The translations under genes were made by a program, and so were the position numbers. This document shows, one piece after another, positions 48,435-56,539 of a stretch of 64,000 nt of DNA. The DNA is from Methylobacterium sp. WSM2598 (GTDB lineage Bacteria; Pseudomonadota; Alphaproteobacteria; Rhizobiales; Beijerinckiaceae), in assembly GCF_000379105.1 (NCBI RefSeq), contig NZ_KB900609.1, positions 3,711,355 through 3,775,354 of the forward strand, read 5' to 3'. The notes beneath the pieces were generated by a model. The model searched no databases and was not told the DNA's origin. It saw only the letters and a program-made list of their open reading frames with translations. How positions within the stretch are numbered: position 1 is the stretch's first letter; the number at the start of each line of letters is the position of its first letter.

Positions 48435-49391
48435 TCAGGCTCCCGCGGCCGCGGCCCGGCGGCGGAGGAGGCCGATGAGCCCCTGCGGCGCGAAGGCGAT
48501 GACGGCGACGAGGCAGATGCCGAACACGACGAGGTCGAGGCCCGGGACGCCGCCGGAGAGGTGCTTGGTCGCCTCGCCGAGCCCCTGGAGGGCGAGCGCC
48601 CCGACGAGCGGCCCGAAGGCGGTGCCGATGCCGCCGACGATGGGCGCGAGCAGCGCCTCGACGGAGATCCAGGTGCCGTAGGCGACGCCGGCGTCGAGGT
48701 AGAGGAAGTGCTGCACGTAGAGGGCCCCGGCCGCCGCGGTGATCGCCGCGGAGAGGGCGATGGCCCCGAGCTTCACCCGCAGGGCGTCGACGCCGAGCGC
48801 CCGGGCCGCCTCCTCGTTCTCGCGCACGGCGATCAGCTGGGCGCCGAAGCGCGAGCGCTCGATCCAGCGCGAGGCGAGGAGCGCCGCGCCGACGAAGCCG
48901 AGCACCAGCAGGCAGAACAGGCGCCGGTCGACGAACTGCATGGTGCCGAAACCGGGCTGGAGCGTCAGGAGCAGTCCCGCCGCCCCGCCGGTGAGGTCGG
49001 CGGCGTTGGCGAGGATGCGGAACACTTCCGCGAAGGCGAGGGTGACCAGGGCGAAGTAGGAGCCGCGCAGGCCGGCCCGGAAGCTCAGGGTGCCGATCAG
49101 GAGCCCCGTCGCGGTGCCGAGGCCGATCCCGGCGGCGAGCCCGGCCCAGGCGTTCCAGCCGAACCTGAGCTGGAGCACCGCCGTGGCGTAGGCGCCGGTG
49201 CCGAAGAAGGCGGCGTGGCCGAAGGAGTACTGGCCGCCGAAGCCCCCGAGCACGTTCCAGCCGAGGCCCGCGAGCGCGATGATCAGCGTCGTGATGAGGA
49301 AGTTGAGGGCGCTGCCCGAGAGGCCGAGGAAGGCCAGCGCTCCCAGCGCCGCCAGGGCGAGGAGCGGGGGCAGGACGTCGCGAAGGGTCAT
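48435..49391 (-). CDS. livM: Branched-chain amino acid-type ABC transporter permease LivM
   Basis: A 318-residue inner-membrane permease with about eight to ten hydrophobic segments, GLGWNVLGGFGGQYSFGHAAFFGTGAYATA near the start and the LivM docking loop RSRFGAQLIAVRENEEAARALGVD. Its ATG overlaps the livH stop (ATGA). It forms the channel with LivH. Confidence 0.92.
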   Translation of the reverse strand: MTLRDVLPPLLALAALGALAFLGLSGSALNFLITTLIIALAGLGWNVLGGFGGQYSFGHAAFFGTGAYATAVLQLRFGWNAWAGLAAGIGLGTATGLLIGTLSFRAGLRGSYFALVTLAFAEVFRILANAADLTGGAAGLLLTLQPGFGTMQFVDRRLFCLLVLGFVGAALLASRWIERSRFGAQLIAVRENEEAARALGVDALRVKLGAIALSAAITAAAGALYVQHFLYLDAGVAYGTWISVEALLAPIVGGIGTAFGPLVGALALQGLGEATKHLSGGVPGLDLVVFGICLVAVIAFAPQGLIGLLRRRAAAAGA

Positions 49392-50260
49392 GCGCGCGCC
49401 CCGAACAGGCCGGTCGGCCGCACCAGCAGCACCAGGATGAAGATCAGGAAGATGCCGATCTGCCCGAGGCTGTCGCCGAGGATGAGGCCGGAGAAGCTCT
49501 CGACGACCCCGATCACCAGGCCGCCCACCAGCGCGCCGGTGATCGAGCCCATGCCGCCGAGCACCACGATGGTGAAGGCGACGAGCACGAAGGCGGCGCC
49601 CGAGCGCGGATTGACGTAGTAGGTCGGCATCAGGAGGCATGCCGCCACGCCCAGGCAGGCGCAGCCGAGGCCGAAGGTGACCGCGTAGACGTGGTCGACC
49701 TCGATGCCGACGAGGCGGGCCCCGAGCTTCTCGCGGGAGACCGCCCGGATCGCCCGGCCCGTGTCGGTGCGGTTGAGGAGCAGCCAGAGCAGGCCCGTGA
49801 CCACGAGCGAGCCGGCGAGGCCGATCAGCCGCGGGGTCGAGAGCAGCAGCGGCCCGACCTCGACCACCTGGAGCGCCGCGTCGGACTCGATCGCCCGGGT
49901 GTCGGAGCGGAACGCCGCCAGCAGCGCGTTCTCCAGCACGATCGAGAGACCGAGGGTGACGAGCAGCACGTTGTCGTCGCTGCCGTGACTGGCCGGGCCG
50001 ATGACGAGGCGCTGGAGCCCGTAGCCGAGGCCGAACATCAGCGGCACCACGGCGATCAGCGCCAGGTAGGGATCGACATGCGCGGTGGCGGAGGCGCCCC
50101 ACACCGCGAACATCGCGCAGGTCAGCAGGGCGCCGTGCGCGAAATTGATGATGTGCAGCACCCCGTAGACCAAGGTCAATCCGAGCGCGATCAGCGCGTA
50201 GACGGCCCCGGTCATCAGGCCGTTGAGGGCCGCCTCGATCAGGATCTGGGGCGCGTACAT
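49388..50260 (-). CDS. livH: Branched-chain amino acid-type ABC transporter permease LivH
   Basis: A 290-residue permease with the LivH opening GLMTGAVYALIALGLTLVYGVLHIINFAHGALL and the loop RTDTGRAIRAVSREKLGARLVGIEVD. About eight membrane spans. Four bases separate it from livK and it overlaps livM, so the transporter genes are translationally linked. Confidence 0.93.
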   Translation of the reverse strand: MYAPQILIEAALNGLMTGAVYALIALGLTLVYGVLHIINFAHGALLTCAMFAVWGASATAHVDPYLALIAVVPLMFGLGYGLQRLVIGPASHGSDDNVLLVTLGLSIVLENALLAAFRSDTRAIESDAALQVVEVGPLLLSTPRLIGLAGSLVVTGLLWLLLNRTDTGRAIRAVSREKLGARLVGIEVDHVYAVTFGLGCACLGVAACLLMPTYYVNPRSGAAFVLVAFTIVVLGGMGSITGALVGGLVIGVVESFSGLILGDSLGQIGIFLIFILVLLVRPTGLFGARA

Positions 50261-50264
50261 CGGC

Positions 50265-51485
50265 TCAGGCCCTCAGGGGAAAGTTCGGCTTGGCCTCGGC
50301 GAAGCCGTCCGGGGCGATCACCTTGACGTCGCCGCCCTGGACCTGCGTGTTGAGGGGCAGCGCGCTGGCGTTCTGGCCGCCGGCGAAGCGCGACTGGCCG
50401 TAGGGCATCACCCCGCTGCCGAAGCTCTGCGTGGCCAGCGCCTCGATGATCCGGGCGCGGTCGGGGGCGCCGGCCTTCTCGATCGCCTCGGCCATCAGCC
50501 GCACGGCCGAGTAGTTCATCGGCACGTTGTAGGCGAAGGCGCGGCCGGCCGCCTCGGTCCGTCGGCGCAGTTCGGCCGCGGCCGGGTTCTTCGGATCGGG
50601 CCAGTGGTTGCAATCCATCACCCCCTCGGCGGCCTGAGGGAACTCCTTGACGAAGCGGAGGCTCGACGCGCCGCCGCCGAGGATGGCGTAGATGCCCTTG
50701 GGGCGGACGCGCTGCTGCTGCAGGGTGCGGGCGAGGAGAACGAACTCGCCGTAGTAGTTCGACGGAACGACGAGGTCGGGCTGCAGCGAGCGGATGCGCA
50801 GCACGACGTTGGCCATGTCGCGGGCCGGAGTCGGATGGGCAATCGTCTCCAGGATCTCGAAGCCGCGCTTGGGCAGCTCGGCCTGGAGCAGCTTGGCGAG
50901 GCCCGAGCCGAACAGCCCGTCCTCGTGCACGATCACCACCGTGCGGGCGGGCTTGCCGGCCCCGTCATTGAGGGCGACGAGGCGCTCCAGGGCGCTCGTC
51001 GTGACCATGCTGAAGCTCGGGGAGAACCGGAAGGTGTTCCTGAGGCCGCGCTGCGTGAGCGAATCGGCGACGCCGACATCGATCAGGTAGGGCAGGTCGT
51101 AGCGGGCCGCCGCCTGGCTGGCGGTGGCGCACAGGCCGCTGCCGAAGCCGCCCACGATCGCGGCGACGCCCTCGCCCGCGAGGCGCTCGGCCTCCTGGGC
51201 GGCGGCTTCCGGGTTCGAGCGGTTGTCGGCGATCACCGCCTCGATCCGGGCGCCGCCCAGCGCCTTGAGGCCGCCCGCGGCGTTGAGGTCCGCCACCGCG
51301 AGTTCCGCCCCGAGGCGGCCGAGGTCGCCGTCGCCGGCGAGCGCCCCGGTGAGCGGCTGGAGGATGCCGATCTTCACCGGCGCGGGCTCGGCCCGCAGCA
51401 CCGCCGGCATCGCGAGGAGCGAGGCGGCGGCCGCGCCGCCCGTGAGCACGCGGCGGCGGTTCGGGACGCGATCGGACGCGATCAT
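50265..51485 (-). CDS. livK: ABC transporter substrate-binding protein LivK-like
   Basis: A 406-residue periplasmic binding protein of type 1. It has a twin-arginine-like signal (NRRRVLTGGAAAASLLAMPAVLRA, about 9-32), then VKIGILQPLTGALAGDGDLGRLGAELAVADLNAAGGLKALGGARIE. It determines what the operon imports. Its start overlaps the GntR stop (ATGA), making it the second gene of the unit. Similar in layout to the fragment at 1-437 but a different protein. Confidence 0.92.
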   Translation of the reverse strand: MIASDRVPNRRRVLTGGAAAASLLAMPAVLRAEPAPVKIGILQPLTGALAGDGDLGRLGAELAVADLNAAGGLKALGGARIEAVIADNRSNPEAAAQEAERLAGEGVAAIVGGFGSGLCATASQAAARYDLPYLIDVGVADSLTQRGLRNTFRFSPSFSMVTTSALERLVALNDGAGKPARTVVIVHEDGLFGSGLAKLLQAELPKRGFEILETIAHPTPARDMANVVLRIRSLQPDLVVPSNYYGEFVLLARTLQQQRVRPKGIYAILGGGASSLRFVKEFPQAAEGVMDCNHWPDPKNPAAAELRRRTEAAGRAFAYNVPMNYSAVRLMAEAIEKAGAPDRARIIEALATQSFGSGVMPYGQSRFAGGQNASALPLNTQVQGGDVKVIAPDGFAEAKPNFPLRA

Positions 51486-52294
51486 CGGGCGGGTCTCCTC
51501 TGCGCGGCGGCGCGGGCAGGTCTGGGTGGGGGTGGCGCGGCGGGCGCCCAGTGCCGCTCGCCCGCCTCGCCGGTGCGCACGAGGTCCATGCGCAGGGCGT
51601 AGCGGTCGGGCCGGTAGAGGGCGTGCAGGTGCTCGACGCCGCGTCCCTGCGGGTCGTAGACGACGCGGGTGAGGTCGATGACGGGGGCGCCGAGGCCGAG
51701 GTCCAGCGCCTCCGCGGCCTCGGGCCCGGCGAGCGTCGCGGTGATGGCCTGCGTGGCGCGCGCGGCGGCGACGCCCGAGCGCTCCATCAGCTCGAGGAGC
51801 GGCGTGGTGACGAGGTCGGCCTCCGAGTAGGACAGGCCGATCCGCTCGGGCACGTGCGTGGTGAGGTACGAGAACGGCTTGCCGTCGATCAGGCGCACCC
51901 GAACGGAGCGCTGCACCCGCTCGCCCGGCGCCAGCACCAGCGCCTCGGCGATCGCCGCCGGGGCCGGCTCGTAGCCGAAGGACAGCAGCCGCACGCCGGT
52001 CGCGCGGCCCATCTGGATCAGGCCCGAGAGCAGGTTCGGCAGATCGGCGACCACGGGCCGCGCCGCGCCCTCCTGGCGCACGAAGGTGCCCGATCCCGCG
52101 CGCCGCTCCACCAGCCCCTCGCTCGACAGGAGGTCGAGGGCGCGGCGCACCGTCGCCCGCGACAGGCCGTGCTCGGCCGCGAGCGCCGGCTCGCCGGGCA
52201 GTCGCGCGCCGTTCGGCAGACGGCCCCCGGCGATGCGCTCGCGCAGGAGCAGGTAGAGCCTGCGCGCCTTGTGCGGTTCGATGGCCGCCGCCAT
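51482..52294 (-). CDS. GntR-family regulator, HutC/UTRA type
   Basis: A 270-residue regulator. The N-terminal winged helix (YLLLRERIAGGRLPNGARLPGEPALAAEHGLSRATVRRALDLLSSEGLVERRAGSGTFV, about 15-72) is followed by a UTRA effector domain (IGLSYSEADLVTTPLLELMERSGV, and C-terminal VYDPQGRGVEHLHALYRPDRYAL). It is the first gene of the 14-gene operon and probably represses it until a pathway intermediate binds. The candidate operator lies upstream at 52372. Confidence 0.92.
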   Translation of the reverse strand: MAAAIEPHKARRLYLLLRERIAGGRLPNGARLPGEPALAAEHGLSRATVRRALDLLSSEGLVERRAGSGTFVRQEGAARPVVADLPNLLSGLIQMGRATGVRLLSFGYEPAPAAIAEALVLAPGERVQRSVRVRLIDGKPFSYLTTHVPERIGLSYSEADLVTTPLLELMERSGVAAARATQAITATLAGPEAAEALDLGLGAPVIDLTRVVYDPQGRGVEHLHALYRPDRYALRMDLVRTGEAGERHWAPAAPPPPRPARAAAQRRPAR

Positions 52295-52371
52295 GCGGAA
52301 CTCCCTGGCTCACGCCTTGCCAGGCCGAGAGCGGGTCAGTCATCTGTACGGTTATGCGAACAGCTTTCTGT

Positions 52372-52387
52372 CTGTCAATTCGGACAG
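52372..52387. promoter_or_regulatory. Candidate GntR operator upstream of the 14-gene operon
   Basis: CTGTCAATTCGGACAG has perfect 5-bp arms around AATTCG, about 80 bases upstream of the regulator's start. A second CTGTC lies just before it at 52368-52372. This AT-richer stretch (52340-52390) is the natural promoter region of the operon. Confidence 0.4.
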
Positions 52388-52442
52388 GCACGGTTCCGCT
52401 CTCCAGGGGCCGCGCCCCGTGGAGCGGCGTTGCCGAGGCGGA

Positions 52443-52502
52443 GCGAGAGATCGGGCCTGCAGCCGCGCGCTGCAGGGCACGGCTGCAGGCCCGATCTCTC
52501 GC
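52443..52502. repeat. Perfect 23-bp inverted repeat with 14-nt loop
   Basis: The arms 52443-52465 and 52480-52502 are exact reverse complements beginning GCGAGAGATCGGGCCTGCAG. It is followed by GGTCACC-GAC-GGTGACC at 52509-52525. It sits between the operon promoter and IS256 debris. It could be a dispersed palindromic element or the target of a transposase. Confidence 0.85.
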
Positions 52503-52719
52503 GAGGGTGGTCACCGACGGTGACCGGTGCGGATCGGCTTGCTCGCACGAACCCCGAACCCGGGAATCCCGATCACCAGGTGGACGGTGAGCCTTCGGCG
52601 TGAACCGCCCCGGATCTCCCGGAGACTCCGCTTGTCGGGAGGACCGCGCCGTGGCGCCGCATAAGCCACTCTTCTTCGGGAGGAGCCGCGCGAGCGATCT
52701 GGCGCGAGCGATCTGGATG

Positions 52720-53300
52720 GTCCGAGAGCGCCAGGGCGATCGCGACCGAACCCTGGAGGCCCGGCTCGGCACGCTTGAGCTGAAGGTGCCCAAGCTCAGG
52801 AGCGGCCCCTCCGCCTTTCCGCCGTTCCTGGAGCCCCGGCGCACGATCGAGAAGGCGCTCACCGCCGTGATCCAGGAGGCCTGGATCTCAGGCGTGTCCA
52901 CCCGCCGGGTGGAGGACTTGGTGCAGGCCATGGGCATGAGCGGCCTCTCCAAGAGCCAGGTCTCCAAGCTGGGCAAGGAGATCGACGAGCGCGTCATACG
53001 CCATCCGGTTGATTGCTTCGCCATCTCCCATTCCCAGAGCCCAGCAATCCCGCGTCGCCACAGCCATCCGCGAGGTCTTCGTCCAGCCGACACAGGACAA
53101 GGCGCGCGAGTTATGGCGCGCCATTGCCGCCTCTGCATCACAGCAGCCTGCCGAAGCTGGCCCGGGCGATGGAAGGGCGTGGTCGGCATCTTCCCCAACG
53201 AAGCCTCGATCGTCCGGCTGATCGGTGCCGTGCTGATCGAGGCCAACGACGAGTGATCGCTCCAGCACCGCTATCTCGGCCTGGAGCCCCTGAACGGTCT
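52720..53300 (+). pseudogene. IS256-family transposase, decayed
   Basis: Fragments in changing frames match Mutator-type transposases. The N-terminal ERQGDRDRTLEARLGTLELKVPKL through STRRVEDLVQAMGMSGLSKSQVSKLGKEIDERV is at 52720-52996. ATAIREVFVQPTQDKARELWRAIA follows at about 53053-53130 in another frame. VVGIFPNEASIVRLIGAVLIEANDE is at 53179-53256. The DDE core between the first two is deleted. The element is dead; terminal repeats were not found. Confidence 0.75.
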
Positions 53301-54043
53301 CGCCTCCGGCGCCGACGACGCGCCACGCCTGCTTGCTCCACCCGCCGAGCCGGTTCACCTTCCACCCGCGGCGGCCTGACCGATCCCACCGGTGGCCCTC
53401 CTCCAATTGCCACCACTCCGGTGGACGCGACCCAGATCCGCCGTTATCGCGGCCGACTGCTCGTGACCCAAAGCGGCCCCTCGCAGCATCTGTCTGGAAT
53501 GTCCGGTTGTGAGGGTTGTCCGGACATATGATTTCCTGACACGCTTCCCTGACATCCACCGCCACGCGGAGCTTTCGCATCAGGTTCGTAAGCGTGCGGC
53601 TAGCTGGCTCACCCCTCCATGTGACAGCAGGGCGAGATCCACGGGACCGACTCCCGCGAGGACGCGCTGCCGGAGAAGGCCGGCCAGCCGCGCCCAGCAG
53701 TGGGTGAGCACGACCTGGAGGCGTGGAACGCCTGTCGCCGCCTCGCCCGGCGGAAAGTTGCCGCCTGTCCAGCGACCGCCGGAACTGACCCCCGGATATG
53801 CGGCCTGTATTACCCCGGCCGGGGGACGGGCCCGCGGAATGATAAACTAAGCAATAGATGGCACGTGCGGTCAAGCGTTGCCATGGATGAACCGCACAAA
53901 ACTCACTTGTGTTAAACCCACTTCTCTGCTTCCCTGCCTGCAATCATGCGCCTGAGCTAAATACTCAGGCTGCGCCGACCTGATTGCCCCCGCGCGTTCT
54001 TCGGATGGCGGGCGCGCCGGCGCTGAACCAGGGAGGTGCGCCG
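53301..54043. other. Scrambled intergenic region between IS debris and the CoA-transferase cluster
   Basis: About 740 bp. It begins with the tail of the IS256 remnant and continues as sequence I cannot assign; minus-strand frames are Arg/Gly-rich. The last 150 bp before 54000 are AT-richer and may carry the promoter of the following cluster. Confidence 0.4.
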
Positions 54044-54304
54044 GTGCCGCTGAACCTGACGCAGAAGCTCGTCCGCTCGCACCTCGTCGATGGCCGCCCC
54101 GACCCGGGCGAGGAGATCGAGATCGCGGGCATCGCCGCCGCGCTGCAGGCGGGCCGCGAAATCGTCGCCATCGTCGGGGGCAAGCGGCAGATCCAGCTTC
54201 GCCACGACCTGTCGCGGCGCCAGACCGAACTGCTGCTGAAGGGCGGCGTTATCAACTGGCTGCGCGAGCGGCTCGGCGCCGGTTCCGCGCAGCACGTCGC
54301 CTGA
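54044..54304 (+). pseudogene. Aconitase-family hydratase, in-frame internal deletion remnant
   Basis: An 86-codon frame from GTG 54044 (GGGAGGTG 5 bases upstream) joins two ends of one gene. Residues 1-28 match the aconitase-family N-terminus (PLNLTQKLVRSHLVDGRPDPGEEIEIA). The rest matches its extreme C-terminus (IAAALQAGREIVAIVGGKRQIQLRHDLSRRQTELLLKGGVINWLRERL). All catalytic parts, several hundred codons, are gone. It lies 28 bases before the CoA-transferase gene, so it was the first enzyme of that operon. The short frame may still be translated and keep downstream coupling. Confidence 0.7.
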
Positions 54305-54332
54305 CCCTTCCCCCAGAGCCGGTCGAACCGCG

Positions 54333-55574
54333 ATGCCGACACACGATTCCGCCCCCTCCAGCGGCCCCCTGACGGGCCTGCGCATCCTCGAACTCGGCCA
54401 TTTCGTCGCCGCCCCGTTCGGGTCGCGGCTGCTCGCCGACCTCGGGGCTGACGTGATCAAGGTCGAGGCGCCCGGCGGAGACCCGGTGCGCCAGTGGGGA
54501 CGGCAGGTCGAGGGCGCGGGCGCGCCCTGGACCTCGATGCACCAGCGCAACAAGCGCAGCCTCGTGCTGAACCTCAAGGATCCGCGCGCGGTCGAGGTCG
54601 TGCTGCGCCTCGTGCGTACCTGCGACGCGGTGATCGAGAACTTCCGCCCCGGCCAGCTCGCCAAGATGGGCCTTGGCCGCGAGGCGATGGAGGCCGCGCG
54701 GCCCGGCATCGTGGTCGCCAGCATCTCCGGCTACGGGCAGGACGGGCTCTACCGCGACCGCGCCGCCTTCGGGGTGATCGGCGAGGCGATCGGGGGCCTG
54801 CGCTACCTCACCAACCACCCGCCCTCCGTCTCGGACCTGCCGCCCGTGCGCGTCGGCGTCTCGATCGGCGATTCGATCGCCGGGCTCTACGCGGCCTTCG
54901 GCATCGTGGCGGCCCTGTGGGCGCGCGACCGGAAGGAGGGCGGGGACGGGCGCGGCCGTGCCATCGACGTGGCGCTGACCGAATCCGTGCTCTCGATGAT
55001 GGAGGGCATGCTGCCCGAATACGGCGTGTTCGGCTCGGTGCGGCATCCGACGGGTGCGCGCATCGCCACCGCCTCCCCCTCCTCCGCCTACCCGACCGCG
55101 GACGGCAAGTGGATTCTGATCGCCGGCAATTCCGAGCCGATCTTCGCCCGCCTGACCGCCCTGATGGGGCAGCCCGAACTGGCGCAGGATCCGCGCTTCA
55201 TCGGCAACGGCAAGCGCGTGGCGAACGTCGAGGACCTCGACCGGATGATCGGCGCTTGGAGCGCCACGCATTCCGCTGCCGACCTGGAGCGGATGCTGGC
55301 CGAGGCCGACGTGCCCTCGACCATCGCCTACACCGCCGCCGAGATTGCCGCCGACCCGCAGTTCCGCGCCCGCGGCATGGTGCAGGAGGTCGAGGACCCG
55401 CAATTCGGCACGGTGCTGCACGCGGGCATCGTGCCGCACGTGCCCGACGATCCGGGCCGCATCCGCTGGCCCGGCCCCCGCGCGGGGGAGCACACCGACG
55501 CGATCCTGCGCGACGTGGCCGGGCTCGACGCCGACGCGATCGGGAAGCTGCGCGAGGACGGAGTGGCGGCATGA
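54333..55574 (+). CDS. CaiB/BaiF (class III) CoA-transferase
   Basis: A 413-residue class III CoA-transferase with the opening LTGLRILELGHFVAAPFGSRLLADLGADVIKVEAPGGDPVR, and IENFRPGQLAKMGL. The catalytic aspartate lies in VGVSIGDSIAGLYAAFGI. It moves CoA from a donor such as succinyl-CoA to a carboxylic acid. Its TGA overlaps the lyase ATG (ATGA). With an aconitase-type hydratase (now deleted) and an HMG-CoA-lyase homologue it suits a citramalate-type activation step. Confidence 0.93.
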   Translation: MPTHDSAPSSGPLTGLRILELGHFVAAPFGSRLLADLGADVIKVEAPGGDPVRQWGRQVEGAGAPWTSMHQRNKRSLVLNLKDPRAVEVVLRLVRTCDAVIENFRPGQLAKMGLGREAMEAARPGIVVASISGYGQDGLYRDRAAFGVIGEAIGGLRYLTNHPPSVSDLPPVRVGVSIGDSIAGLYAAFGIVAALWARDRKEGGDGRGRAIDVALTESVLSMMEGMLPEYGVFGSVRHPTGARIATASPSSAYPTADGKWILIAGNSEPIFARLTALMGQPELAQDPRFIGNGKRVANVEDLDRMIGAWSATHSAADLERMLAEADVPSTIAYTAAEIAADPQFRARGMVQEVEDPQFGTVLHAGIVPHVPDDPGRIRWPGPRAGEHTDAILRDVAGLDADAIGKLREDGVAA

Positions 55575-56497
55575 CGCACGACGTGGTGGAGATCGTCGAG
55601 GTCGGGCCGCGCGACGGCTACCAGGGCATCGGCCCCTTCATCCCGACAGAGCGCAAGATCGAGATCCTCGGACGCCTCGTCGCCGCGGGTCTCCGGCGCA
55701 TAGAGATCGGTTCCTTCGTGAGCGCGACGGCGCTGCCGCAGATGCGCGACACGCCAGAGGTGCTCGCCGCCTGCGCGCGCTTCCCCGGCCTCGAACCCCA
55801 GGTGCTGGTGCCGAGCGAGCGGCGCGGGCGCGACGCGGTAGCGGCCGGCGCGCGCCGCCTCGTCTTCGTGCTCTCGGTGTCCGAGGCGCACAACCGCAAC
55901 AACGTCCGGCGCTCGCCCGGGGAATCGGCTGACGAGTACGACCGCCTGCTGCGAGCGATCCCCGGCGAGGTCGCGATCCGCCTCGACCTCGCGACCGCCT
56001 TCGACTGTCCCTTCGAGGGCCGCGTCCCGGAGGAGAGGGCGCTGGCGCTGCTCGACCGCTTGGTCGCGCTCAAGCCCGACGCCGAGATCTGCCTGTGCGA
56101 CACGACGGGACGCGCCGACCCGGCGCATGTCGGGCGGCTGTTCGCGCGGGCCAAAGCTCGCTTCCCCCAGGCGAAGGCCTGGGCGCTGCACGCGCACGAC
56201 ACCTACGGGCTCGGGCTCGCCAACGTGCACGCGGCCTACCGCGAGGACGTGCGGGTCTTCGACGCCTCCTTCGCGGGCCTCGGCGGCTGCCCCTTCGCGC
56301 CCGGCGCCACCGGCAACGTTGCGACCGAGGACCTCGCCTGGATGTTCGCCCGGATGGGCGTCGGGACCGGGATCGACCTCGACGCGCTCGTCGCGGTGGC
56401 ACGCGAGGGAGCGGCACTGCCGGGCGGCCTCGCCGGCGGGCGGGTGCGCGACGCCTACGGCGCCGGCACGGCCTGCCTCGCGCAGGCTGTCACCTGA
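55571..56497 (+). CDS. Hydroxymethylglutaryl-CoA lyase family protein
   Basis: A 308-residue TIM-barrel lyase. It has VEIVEVGPRDGYQ at the N-terminus (catalytic Arg-Asp), CLCDTTGRADPAHV, metal-binding HAHDTYGLGLAN, and the cysteine signature AGLGGCPFAPGATGN. It cleaves a 3-hydroxy-acyl-CoA to acetyl-CoA plus an oxo-compound. Either HMG-CoA (leucine route) or citramalyl-CoA (giving pyruvate) fits; the neighbouring CoA-transferase and hydratase remnant favour the second. Start overlaps the preceding stop. Confidence 0.93.
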   Translation: MTHDVVEIVEVGPRDGYQGIGPFIPTERKIEILGRLVAAGLRRIEIGSFVSATALPQMRDTPEVLAACARFPGLEPQVLVPSERRGRDAVAAGARRLVFVLSVSEAHNRNNVRRSPGESADEYDRLLRAIPGEVAIRLDLATAFDCPFEGRVPEERALALLDRLVALKPDAEICLCDTTGRADPAHVGRLFARAKARFPQAKAWALHAHDTYGLGLANVHAAYREDVRVFDASFAGLGGCPFAPGATGNVATEDLAWMFARMGVGTGIDLDALVAVAREGAALPGGLAGGRVRDAYGAGTACLAQAVT

Positions 56498-56539
56498 GGC
56501 GAGACGGGGGCGCAGCGCAGCGAGACGAGGGAGGAACAT

